A DNA stretch of 64,000 bases from CAVZLD01 sp964522605 (GTDB lineage Bacteria; Planctomycetota; Planctomycetia; Pirellulales; Pirellulaceae), in assembly GCA_964522605.1 (NCBI GenBank), contig CAZFWV010000001.1, positions 1-64,000 on the forward strand, written 5' to 3'. Within the stretch, counting starts at the first letter, position 1. Every line of letters starts with the position of its first letter. Below the pieces are notes generated by a model. It ran no database searches. It was not told the origin of the DNA and saw only the letters and a program-made list of their open reading frames with translations. Position numbers and translations under genes: made by a program. Below, piece after piece: positions 9,149-17,229 of the stretch.

Positions 9149-10564
9149 TTATTTCAACACAACCGTGAAGTAGCTCTGTACCACACGGTCGAAGTATTCA
9201 TCACACATCTCCAGGGGAAAGTCGTTATAGGCGCAGTAATTCCGCACCTGGCTGAGAAGGTCCCGTGGGTGACAACGCCTTAAGGGACGCCCTTTCCCTC
9301 GATAGTGCTTCTCCAGCAGACTCTCAACCGCCTCTGCCCGGTACTCGCACCCGAAGACGTCCGCATAGATCTGAAAAAGCCGTTGAAACTCCTCTTCGGT
9401 GGGATCTCCAATCTCGATCTTGTAGGGAATCCGCCGCAGAAAGGCTTCGTCGACCAGGTCTTCCGGTGCCAAGTTCGTCGAGAAGATGATCAGTTGTTCG
9501 AAGGGAACTTGAATCTTCTTGCCGGTCGGAAGTGTCAGGAAATCGAACCGACTTTCCAGCGGAACGATCCATCGATTGAGCAAGGCGGCCGGCTCAATCC
9601 GCTGTCGCCCAAAGTCATCAATCAGCAGACAGCCGCAGTTACTGCGCAACTGGACCGGTGCCTCACTAATGTTGCTGTGCGGATCATGACGGATCTCCAG
9701 GCTATCCAGGGTCAGCTCACCACCAACGACAACGGTGGGTCGGCGAATCTTGATCCACCGCCGGTCATAGGAGGAGGATTTGATGATGCTGGTATCTTCC
9801 GAAGAATCGACCTGATGCACGGCGGCGTCGTAGAGCTTGATGATCTGCCCGTCTTCGATCAGCGCATGGGGGATCCAGATCCGCTGCCCAAAACACATCG
9901 TGATCCGCTTGGCCAGTGTCGATTTTCCATTGCCGGGCTCGCCATACAGAAACAAGCCAGCCCCGGAGTTAATCGCAGGTCCCAGCGTCTCGAAGAGCGC
10001 CTCATCGATGGACACGTTGGCAAACGCACTCCGCAACTGCTCGCGTTTCGGCGACTCAGACCGAATCGTCTGTGCCTCCGTCGAGAGGATGTAGTCCATT
10101 AGCGGGACAGGAGCCGGTCCGACATAGGCACACGCGTCCATGGCAGACTGAGCGCGTTCGCGACCGTCTTCGGTCAGGCAGTAACTATAGTCGTTGAACG
10201 GTGCCGAACCCTTGTGCTGAATGACTTGGCGGGATCGAAGCGACTGATAGACCTCTTCAAGAATGCGGAACGGAAGGCAAATCTGTTCTGCAATCTTGCG
10301 TCCTGTGGAAACGCCGGTAATCAGCAACTGCTTGCAGACCAGCGCCTCCACCATCGTCGCCGGCAGTCCGGTCTCTGCAAGACTTGCGGGTTCACTCGGC
10401 CGATAGCTCTCCTCCGCGAGAATTGCGGCCAGGAGACCGTCACGCGAAAGACTCGCGGTTACGTCGGACATCTTCATTACCCTGCGTCGAATACCTTTAT
10501 CCGGTAGATCCGCATTGATCGGACCTTCAACTTCCATCTCACTGCGTGCACTTGCGCGCGCCAT
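9149..10564 (-). CDS. AAA+ ATPase with N-terminal winged-helix-like region
   Basis: About 471 residues from the ATG at 10564, which has AAGGG just upstream. An in-frame TTG at 10597 would add 11 residues, and ATGs at 10477 and 10471 are also possible. Counting from 10597, the AAA+ core shows Walker A GEPGNGKST (219-227), Walker B CLLIDDF (323-329), sensor 1 FSTN (372-375) and a FLRRIPYK arginine segment (386-393). The region before the ATPase (about 75-150) reads like a winged helix (KIAEQICLPFRILEEVYQSL). No signal peptide is present. It is upstream of, and in line with, the kinase-tubulin gene (142 bp apart, hairpin between), so the two probably act together, for example in assembling or remodelling a filament. 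That role is inference. Confidence 0.87.
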   Translation of the reverse strand: MARASARSEMEVEGPINADLPDKGIRRRVMKMSDVTASLSRDGLLAAILAEESYRPSEPASLAETGLPATMVEALVCKQLLITGVSTGRKIAEQICLPFRILEEVYQSLRSRQVIQHKGSAPFNDYSYCLTEDGRERAQSAMDACAYVGPAPVPLMDYILSTEAQTIRSESPKREQLRSAFANVSIDEALFETLGPAINSGAGLFLYGEPGNGKSTLAKRITMCFGQRIWIPHALIEDGQIIKLYDAAVHQVDSSEDTSIIKSSSYDRRWIKIRRPTVVVGGELTLDSLEIRHDPHSNISEAPVQLRSNCGCLLIDDFGRQRIEPAALLNRWIVPLESRFDFLTLPTGKKIQVPFEQLIIFSTNLAPEDLVDEAFLRRIPYKIEIGDPTEEEFQRLFQIYADVFGCEYRAEAVESLLEKHYRGKGRPLRRCHPRDLLSQVRNYCAYNDFPLEMCDEYFDRVVQSYFTVVLK

Positions 10565-10774
10565 CCGGCCCTTTTTGAAGGGAGGAATCCATACCAAGTT
10601 AGCTCACATGAGCCGTTGAGCGTGGCAATCCACTACGATTGACGACACCCAGAAGTACTGGTCTCAACCCGTTTTCGATGCTATGAAGTTGAAAGGCGAC
10701 CTCCCGTACGCCCTCTTTTTCGCCCAATCAACGCCTGCGGCAAAGGCAACGGTGCCTGACTGGTGAGTCCGAAC

Positions 10775-11908
10775 ATGAGCACAGTGCAGGAGACGCCGAG
10801 TCACGGATTGGCCCTGAAGGCCTCCGTTTGGTTCTTCGCCGGACAGATTGACGAGTCCGAACCGGTGCGACATGTTCCCATCCGCTCGACTCCCTTTCGG
10901 GTTGGCCGGCGAGCAGACCTCTCTCTGACCTTGCCGTGCAGCTGCGTCTCTAAGGAACATGCAGAGCTTTTTGAACGGGACAACGCGTTATGGCTGCGGG
11001 ACCTGGAAAGCACCAACGGAACCTATGTCAATGGGGAGCGAGTTCACTGCGATATTCGACTGAAGGAAGGCGATATCGTCCAATTCGCAACCGTCGTCTT
11101 CCGGGTCGGCCGTGAAGAGCAACTGGGAACGGAAGCCGGCACGATTCAGGAAGACACGTGCGACCGCGCGCTGGCGGTCATCCAGTTCGATCGACTGATT
11201 CAGGATCAAGCGGTTGTCCCCTTCTACCAGCCGATCGTACGGATTGACGACGGCAGTCTTCGAACCGTTGCGTACGAAGTCCTGGGACGCAGCCGTCTGT
11301 TCGGCCTAAGAACACCGAAACAGATGTTTGCGACCGCATCCCAATTCAATTTGGAAGCGGAGCTTAGCCGTCTGTTTCGACGTCAGGGGATCGAAGTCGC
11401 GAAACGACTGCCGTCGTCGGTCAACCTGTTTGTTAACACACACCCGGTCGAGCTCACTGAAACCGGACTAGTTGACTCGTTGCGCCAGCTGCGTGAGATC
11501 CAACCGGATCAGCAAATGACGCTCGAGATTCACGAAGCAACGGTCACCAGCCCGGTGATGATTCGCAACCTGCGTCAACTGCTGATTGACTTGCGCATCG
11601 AACTGGCGTTCGACGATTTTGGCGCAGGCCAAGCACGACTGCTCGAACTAAGTGAAGTGCGCCCCGATTATTTGAAGTTCGATATGCGTCTGATTCAGGG
11701 AATTCATCGGGCGCCTCCCAGCCGCCAACAAGTCGTTGAGCTCCTCGTGCGGATGGTTCGCGAATTGGGAATCGTACCGTTGGCCGAGGGAGTCGAAACG
11801 AAGGAAGAACACGAGACACTGCGGCAGATCGGATTCCAACTTGGACAGGGCTTCTTTTACGGCCGTCCCGCGTCGATTTCCAACTACCTGGACTCTCGTC
11901 CCAGTTAG
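10775..11908 (+). CDS. FHA domain - EAL domain protein (phosphothreonine-binding c-di-GMP phosphodiesterase)
   Basis: 377 residues from the ATG at 10775, chosen because GGTGAG sits 7 bases upstream; a GTG at 10763 lies within that ribosome site. The N-terminal FHA domain (about 41-114) keeps FRVGRR, the S..KEH turn and STNGTYVNG, which bind phosphothreonine peptides. The C-terminal EAL domain has YEVLGRS (EVL for EAL), the TLEIHE glutamates, DDFGAG, LKFD, AEGVET and GQGFFYGRP. All expected metal and catalytic residues appear kept, so c-di-GMP hydrolysis is plausible. It is cytoplasmic. It is divergent from the AAA+/kinase pair and could read a phosphosite made by that kinase. This link is inferred from position only. 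Confidence 0.9.
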   Translation: MSTVQETPSHGLALKASVWFFAGQIDESEPVRHVPIRSTPFRVGRRADLSLTLPCSCVSKEHAELFERDNALWLRDLESTNGTYVNGERVHCDIRLKEGDIVQFATVVFRVGREEQLGTEAGTIQEDTCDRALAVIQFDRLIQDQAVVPFYQPIVRIDDGSLRTVAYEVLGRSRLFGLRTPKQMFATASQFNLEAELSRLFRRQGIEVAKRLPSSVNLFVNTHPVELTETGLVDSLRQLREIQPDQQMTLEIHEATVTSPVMIRNLRQLLIDLRIELAFDDFGAGQARLLELSEVRPDYLKFDMRLIQGIHRAPPSRQQVVELLVRMVRELGIVPLAEGVETKEEHETLRQIGFQLGQGFFYGRPASISNYLDSRPS

Positions 11909-11931
11909 TCGTTCTTGAATCGTCCCATCGG

Positions 11932-14145
11932 TCACCCACCGGCCTTCTTCGCCAGCACATTCTCGAGCCAGTCGTAAGCTTGTTCTCGGATCTCATCCGG
12001 AAAATCATGCTCCGCGTTCGGATAGTCCACGTGCAAGCGATTGCCAGCGCCAAGTAAATCGTAGACCGGCTGGACATGGTCGATGACTTTGCGGACTCCC
12101 TCGACTGGAAAATTCGTGTCGTGCAGCGGTGCGTTGACGAAGACGGGACGCGGCGCGATCGCTGCGAGTACTTCGTGAAAATCGAACGGCATCCGACTGG
12201 GATCGGCGCCATACTCCGTTTGAATCCTCGGCATATAGCGGGCACTCGACCAGCCGGTCAGATCGCCCCCACTGTAATCCTCAAACGCGTTGAATCCGCA
12301 GCTTGTGACGACGGCCCGGATGCGCTGATCAAAAGCGGCTGTAAACAGACCGTTGTGTCCACCCAAGGAGTGACCGATACACGCGATTCGATCGGCATCG
12401 ACCTCCTCGAGCGATTCCAACAGGTCCAGTGCACGCACATTGTTCCAGATGGCCTTCATCGTCCCACTACAGTACTCACCCGGGGCAGTATCAAAATCGT
12501 ATCCATACTCGCCGAAGGACGGATAGTCGGGCGCAAGACAAACGAACCCCCGCTCAGCAAGTTCGTGCGCATAAAATCGGCTTGGTTGCCCTCCCAGACC
12601 ACAAACCTGGGCCTTGCCCAGGGGGCTCGTTGGATGCAGGCACAAAACGGCCGGTGCCGGATGCGACCGCTGGTGCGGAACCAACAGATAGGCGGGAACA
12701 CGATCGCCCGCTTCCGATTGGTACGCGATGTGATGACGTACGTAGTGTTCCGTTTCCTCCCGCGATTTGTATTCCACATCCAACGCAACGCGACGCCCTG
12801 GCGAAGGAAGCGGTCCCATCACCAGCTGCAACTGCTGCAGAATCTGCGCCCGACGAAATCCCCAATCCAGCCCATTCTGAACGGGACGGGATTCGCCTGA
12901 AATTTCCGCGAGTGTCAACAAGGAAGCGGGACTGCCCTGCCGGGGCAATTCGGGCGGCAACATGCTGCGCGGTGCTGAATCAGGCGCGCCGTACCCGAGA
13001 TTCTCGAGCCAGTACAGCCCGGCACGTGTCGGCGCCACGATATCAACGTCACCATCTGCATCCAAATCAACCGCCTTCGGGTCGAGGTCAAAACCACAGC
13101 CTGCACCCCACGAAATCGGATATCGCTGCCATACTCGTTTCTGCAAATCAAATCGATACCAATAGATAACCAAGGGATCGTATTCCCCGGGATCTTTGCC
13201 ATCGTGTCCCAAGAAGCGTTTTCCCGCCACAAGATCCTGTCGCCCATCTCCGTCGAGGTCGACCAGAATCGGTGCGTGGGCAGCCGACCAGCTTGTGTCA
13301 ATGGGATGCCGCACCCAACGACGCCCCTCGTCTTCGGTAATCTGTTCCAGCCAATACAATCCGATATTGTGTCCTCGCCCCCAGATCAGATCCGTGTCGC
13401 CATCGGCATCCACGTCCTCCACCAGAATCGGAATACTCGCGTCCGCATGTAGCCGAAACTCCGGCATCCACTGCCAACGCTCGATGTGGCGATCACGGAA
13501 TGCCCGCAACCAGCCTTTTGGTGAGACCAGATCGCCGTGACCATCCCGATCGATGTCGCCAAAACCAATCCCATGCGCGATGATTTCTTCCGGTAGATCG
13601 TGACGAATCCAATGCACAGTCACTTTCGAATCCGACGCGCTGAACAACTGCTCATACCAAGCCGCGAAATCGGCTCCATTTGGCAACACGTCCAACAGTC
13701 CATTGCCATCCACATCCACCAGCCGCCCCGTTTCGCTGGGCCCAGGATTATCGATCTCGTGCGTCTGCCATGGGCTGCTGGTGTCGCCGGGATGCTCGAT
13801 CCAGAAGAGCGACTTACTGCGGTAGTTGACACTGATCATGTCGGTCCAACCATCCCTGTTGACGTCCAGCGGTAGATTCGAGTAATCGTCATAGCGGCCG
13901 CGAATCATGGGAACATCGCGTGTCTTGTGCCTTATCCACTCCGGTGATTCATACCAGCAGTCACCGCAGTAGATATCGAGCCGTCCATCTCGATTCACAT
14001 CCACGGCCGCGCATGCACTGAACTGCGATGCAGGATTGATTTCCCAACGACGGAATAAAAGCATCTGATCCTCATCGGCTGCCAGTGAGCCGACAACGAC
14101 GAACAGAAGCCAACTCGCACATCTCAGAATCGACCTGGAAGGCAT
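11932..14145 (-). CDS. FG-GAP/VCBS-repeat protein fused to an alpha/beta hydrolase
   Basis: 737 residues from the ATG at 14145, which opens a signal peptide (MPSRSILRCASWLLFVVVGS, then LAADE). The frame is open further upstream, but that part reads through a heptanucleotide repeat and is not credible. The N-terminal half holds about seven FG-GAP/VCBS calcium-loop repeats of the type DVNRDGRLDI, DVDGNGLLDV and DLDGDGRQDLV, predicted to fold as a propeller. The C-terminal half is an alpha/beta hydrolase of the acetyl xylan esterase/prolyl oligopeptidase-like group. It has nucleophile GHSLGGH, Asp in PLHDTNFP and His in NAEHDFP. It is secreted and probably an esterase that binds a polymer through the propeller. 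It converges with the FHA-EAL gene, 23 bp apart. Confidence 0.88.
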   Translation of the reverse strand: MPSRSILRCASWLLFVVVGSLAADEDQMLLFRRWEINPASQFSACAAVDVNRDGRLDIYCGDCWYESPEWIRHKTRDVPMIRGRYDDYSNLPLDVNRDGWTDMISVNYRSKSLFWIEHPGDTSSPWQTHEIDNPGPSETGRLVDVDGNGLLDVLPNGADFAAWYEQLFSASDSKVTVHWIRHDLPEEIIAHGIGFGDIDRDGHGDLVSPKGWLRAFRDRHIERWQWMPEFRLHADASIPILVEDVDADGDTDLIWGRGHNIGLYWLEQITEDEGRRWVRHPIDTSWSAAHAPILVDLDGDGRQDLVAGKRFLGHDGKDPGEYDPLVIYWYRFDLQKRVWQRYPISWGAGCGFDLDPKAVDLDADGDVDIVAPTRAGLYWLENLGYGAPDSAPRSMLPPELPRQGSPASLLTLAEISGESRPVQNGLDWGFRRAQILQQLQLVMGPLPSPGRRVALDVEYKSREETEHYVRHHIAYQSEAGDRVPAYLLVPHQRSHPAPAVLCLHPTSPLGKAQVCGLGGQPSRFYAHELAERGFVCLAPDYPSFGEYGYDFDTAPGEYCSGTMKAIWNNVRALDLLESLEEVDADRIACIGHSLGGHNGLFTAAFDQRIRAVVTSCGFNAFEDYSGGDLTGWSSARYMPRIQTEYGADPSRMPFDFHEVLAAIAPRPVFVNAPLHDTNFPVEGVRKVIDHVQPVYDLLGAGNRLHVDYPNAEHDFPDEIREQAYDWLENVLAKKAGG

Positions 14146-14160
14146 GGCAAGTCTCCAAAG

Positions 14161-14202
14161 GCTGGTGGCTGTAGGCTCTAGGCTGTAGGCGGTAGGCTGT
14201 AG
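14161..14202. repeat. heptanucleotide tandem repeat (GCTGTAG-like, six units)
   Basis: Six consecutive 7-bp units: gctggtg, gctgtag, gctctag, gctgtag, gcggtag, gctgtag. It lies just upstream of the signal-peptide ATG at 14145. Confidence 0.9.
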
Positions 14203-14214
14203 GGGGCACTCGGT

Positions 14215-14254
14215 TTCTTGTCGAGAGAACAACGATTTCACCGTTGGCGGTGCA
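14215..14254 (+). repeat. partial copy of the 110-bp dispersed element
   Basis: By hand alignment about 33 of 40 bases match positions 58871-58910. The shared core is TTCTTG.CGAGA.AACAAC, then TTTCACCGTT. Only the terminal 40 bp of the element is present here. Confidence 0.65.
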
Positions 14255-14496
14255 AGGTCTGCAGCATAGGACACCCAGGCAACATACCCGCTTGTGCCTC
14301 ACCAATTGTACCGATCTCGTCGTCGTTGCGCAGCGAGTGGCTCAGAACGCTCCAATCCATGGCAGAAATCCGTCACCGAGTCCGCTACAATGACGTCCGT
14401 TAAAAAACGCGAGATACAAGATTCCTTCTTCCTTGTCGCTCGAGGCGGTTTTCGAGCCGTTTCCCAGATCCGCGCTAGAAAGATCAGGTTCCCAAC

Positions 14497-15984
14497 ATGA
14501 CACAGCTCCGCAAACTCACCCGCATGGGATTGCTCCTTGCGATACTCGCCTGCGGCAGCCTCCAAGCCGCGGATACTCCTTCATTACCCAACATCATCGT
14601 GATCTTCATCGACGACATGGGCTACGCCGACATTGGGCCGTTTGGAGCTGAGGGATACGCGACACCCCATCTGGATCGAATGGCCGCCGACGGGATGCGG
14701 TTTACCGACTTTCTGGTCTCGTCCGCCGTTTGTTCAGCGTCACGAGCCGCCTTACTGACGGGTTGCTATCATCGACGAATCGGGATCGCCGGTGCCCTGG
14801 GACCCAATGCGGAACACGGCATCAATACCAACGAGGTTACTCTGGCAGAAATCTGTCGGCAGAAAGGCTACGCCACCGCCTGCTATGGCAAATGGCATCT
14901 CGGACATCACCCAAAGTTCTTGCCGACGGAACATGGATTCGACGAGTATTTTGGCTTGCCCTATTCCAACGACATGTGGCCGCTGCATCCAATGTACGCC
15001 AATCTGCCACCCGATTCGGAACAAAGGAAACGCGGATTCCCGCCCTTGCCCTTGATCGAAGGCAGTCGTGTTGTCGACTCCGAAGTCACCGGGCCGGAGC
15101 AGACCCAGTTAACAACCTGGTATACGGAGCGGGCGGTGTCGTTCATTGAACGGCACAAAGATCATCCGTTCTTTCTTTATGTTCCGCATTCGATGGTCCA
15201 TGTCCCGCTGTTCGTTTCCGATAAATTCCAGGGCAAGAGCGGTCGTGGTCTATTTGGCGATGTCGTCATGGAGGTGGATTGGTCTGTGGGACAGATTCTA
15301 GAGACCCTTCGCAAGCATCAACTCGACGAGAAGACGCTCGTCATCTTCACGTCAGATAATGGTCCCTGGCTCAGCTACGGCGATCACGCAGGCTCAGCCG
15401 AACCACTTCGCGAAGGAAAGGGAACGATGTTCGAGGGAGGCTGTCGTGTGCCAACCTTGATGCGGTGGTCCGGCAGAATCCCGTCGGGCACCACCTGCGA
15501 GGAACTTGCGTCCACGATCGACATTCTGCCAACCGTTGCCCATCTGATCGGCGCAGAGCTGCCAGAACATCCGATTGATGGCCACGATATCTCGCCCCTG
15601 ATGTTTGGCGCTCCGGGAGCCCAATCGCCCCATGAAGCGTTCTATTGCTACTACTCCGGCGGACAACTCCAGGCCGTGCGGGACCGTCGCTGGAAGTTGC
15701 ACTTTCCCCATTCCTACCGGACCCTGGCCGGAAGACCGGGCGGTACCGGGGGAACCCCTGCGCCCTACAGCCAGGCGAAAATTGAGCAGGAATTGTTCGA
15801 TCTGAAGACTGACCCGCAAGAGTCGATCAACGTAGCCTCGGAGCACCCCGAGGTTGTTCAGCGATTGGAACAGCTGGCGGAAAAGGCTCGGGCGGAGCTT
15901 GGAGATACATTAACGCAGCGAAAGGGCACAGCCATTCGACCTGCTGGCCGGTTGGGAGCTGACGACGAAAGACTGACCTGGTAA
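14497..15984 (+). CDS. secreted sulfatase (arylsulfatase family, FGly type)
   Basis: This 495-residue protein starts with a signal peptide (GLLLAILACGSLQAADTP). The alkaline-phosphatase-fold sulfatase core is complete. It has metal ligands Asp39-Asp40 in IFIDDMGYAD and the formylglycine motif CSASRAALLTG at Cys79-Arg83, in the C-x-A-x-R variant accepted by formylglycine-generating enzyme. It also has GKWHLGH (131-137), FTSDNGPW with Asp287-Asn288, and a C-terminal ELFDLKTDPQE block. It removes sulfate from a sugar or aryl ester; marine-type planctomycetes use many such enzymes on algal polysaccharides. No maturase gene is seen in the window. The PEP-CTERM gene follows on the same strand about 100 bp on. 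Confidence 0.93.
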   Translation: MTQLRKLTRMGLLLAILACGSLQAADTPSLPNIIVIFIDDMGYADIGPFGAEGYATPHLDRMAADGMRFTDFLVSSAVCSASRAALLTGCYHRRIGIAGALGPNAEHGINTNEVTLAEICRQKGYATACYGKWHLGHHPKFLPTEHGFDEYFGLPYSNDMWPLHPMYANLPPDSEQRKRGFPPLPLIEGSRVVDSEVTGPEQTQLTTWYTERAVSFIERHKDHPFFLYVPHSMVHVPLFVSDKFQGKSGRGLFGDVVMEVDWSVGQILETLRKHQLDEKTLVIFTSDNGPWLSYGDHAGSAEPLREGKGTMFEGGCRVPTLMRWSGRIPSGTTCEELASTIDILPTVAHLIGAELPEHPIDGHDISPLMFGAPGAQSPHEAFYCYYSGGQLQAVRDRRWKLHFPHSYRTLAGRPGGTGGTPAPYSQAKIEQELFDLKTDPQESINVASEHPEVVQRLEQLAEKARAELGDTLTQRKGTAIRPAGRLGADDERLTW

Positions 15985-16082
15985 CCAGTAGACTGCGATT
16001 TCATTTGGAGTCGCCGCGCCATACCAAGTACAATCGACATCGACGAAAACAGTCTGCACGCTACCGATCGGGGAGGATTCAG

Positions 16083-17210
16083 ATGAAACGCGCTCACTTC
16101 CTTGCGACACTCGCACTCGGCCTTCTGGTCAGCGCATCGGCGTCGGCTGCATTCCTCGTTGAGGCCCATCAGTCAGGTTTGGCCTGGGAGAATTTCGCGT
16201 TTGGCGGAGACACTTTCTCCGCCGGTTCGAGTAACGCGGCGAGCGAGGCCGTCGGCCTGACCGCGGAAACGAGTATTTACGGTGGCGACGGTGTGGCATT
16301 CCCCGATACGTATATCTTCTCCTACACGCCGGGAGAAGACGACGATAACGTCACATTCGTCGCGGGGACGATCCTGGGATCCCAGGATGGGTCACCCGGC
16401 CTTGGTTTTCGCGCGACAGGACTCGAGGGTGGACCGGACGGCAAATACAACGTCTACATTACGATCCCTTCGACGACGAACGTCTCAGGTGGTTTCCCGA
16501 CGATCACGATCACGCAAGAAGGCGACCCGATCATCATTGACGATCTGGACCAGAACAACGGGGGAACGGGTGAGGATACGCAAGTCAATCCCGATCCCGA
16601 CGAACCCTTCGTAGGCGGAATGAACAACGCCTGGTACCTGCTGGCTACGGTGGACTACCTTGCCGGCACAACCTACACCGTGACCATGGAAGCAGGAACC
16701 AATACCTTTGTTTCTCAACGAGCCCATGGAGTGATGTGGGAGTACACGCTCGACGAGACGCTCCTGGGCGATTTCAACGACGACGGCATTCTGGATGCAA
16801 CCGACATCGACATTCTCTCAACAGCGATCCGCAACGGTCTGACCGATTCATTATTCGATGTGAACAGTGATGGGGATGTCGATAACGCAGACCGAGTGTA
16901 TTGGGTCGAGAAGCTGCGCAACACCTGGTTCGGCGATGCCAATATGGACGACCTATTTAACACCAGCGATTTTGTCGCGGTCCTCTCCGCCGGTGAATAC
17001 GAAGACAACGTGCCTCTGAATTCCAGTTGGGCCACGGGGGACTGGAACGGCGACGCGGAATTCGATACGGGCGACCTCGTCACCGCATTGTCGGATGGGG
17101 GCTACGAACTTGGGCCTCGCCCCGAAGTCCGGAGCGTTCCCGAACCGGCCAGCTGGCTGATGCTGATGTTTGCCGCGATTCCGCTGGCGATGCGCCGGCG
17201 ATCGTCATGA
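16083..17210 (+). CDS. PEP-CTERM protein with dockerin-like repeats
   Basis: 375 residues; the ATG follows GGGAGG (16071-16076), 6 bases away, which decides the start over upstream in-frame codons. A signal peptide is present (MKRAHFLATLALGLLVSASA). The middle is a beta-rich region without a recognised enzyme motif. Four calcium-loop segments follow: GDFNDDGILDATDID, DVNSDGDVDNADRVYWV, GDANMDDLFNTSDFVAVL and GDWNGDAEFDTGDLVTAL. They resemble dockerin type I halves. The C-terminus is a textbook PEP-CTERM signal: VPEPASWLMLMF, then a short hydrophobic span and a basic end. Exosortase is therefore expected to process it for surface display. The same calcium-loop style recurs at the end of the next gene. 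Confidence 0.9.
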   Translation: MKRAHFLATLALGLLVSASASAAFLVEAHQSGLAWENFAFGGDTFSAGSSNAASEAVGLTAETSIYGGDGVAFPDTYIFSYTPGEDDDNVTFVAGTILGSQDGSPGLGFRATGLEGGPDGKYNVYITIPSTTNVSGGFPTITITQEGDPIIIDDLDQNNGGTGEDTQVNPDPDEPFVGGMNNAWYLLATVDYLAGTTYTVTMEAGTNTFVSQRAHGVMWEYTLDETLLGDFNDDGILDATDIDILSTAIRNGLTDSLFDVNSDGDVDNADRVYWVEKLRNTWFGDANMDDLFNTSDFVAVLSAGEYEDNVPLNSSWATGDWNGDAEFDTGDLVTALSDGGYELGPRPEVRSVPEPASWLMLMFAAIPLAMRRRSS

Positions 17211-17229
17211 TTGTCGGTATCTGTTGTTG

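Larger units (their letters stand above)
14146..14496. other. 351-bp divergent intergenic region
   Basis: It holds the promoters of the hydrolase and sulfatase genes, a heptanucleotide repeat and a partial copy of a dispersed element (listed separately). No gene is seen. Confidence 0.7.

Noticed and set aside
10763..10774. GTG start for the FHA-EAL gene
   Set aside because: This GTG lies within the GGTGAG that best serves as ribosome site for ATG 10775.
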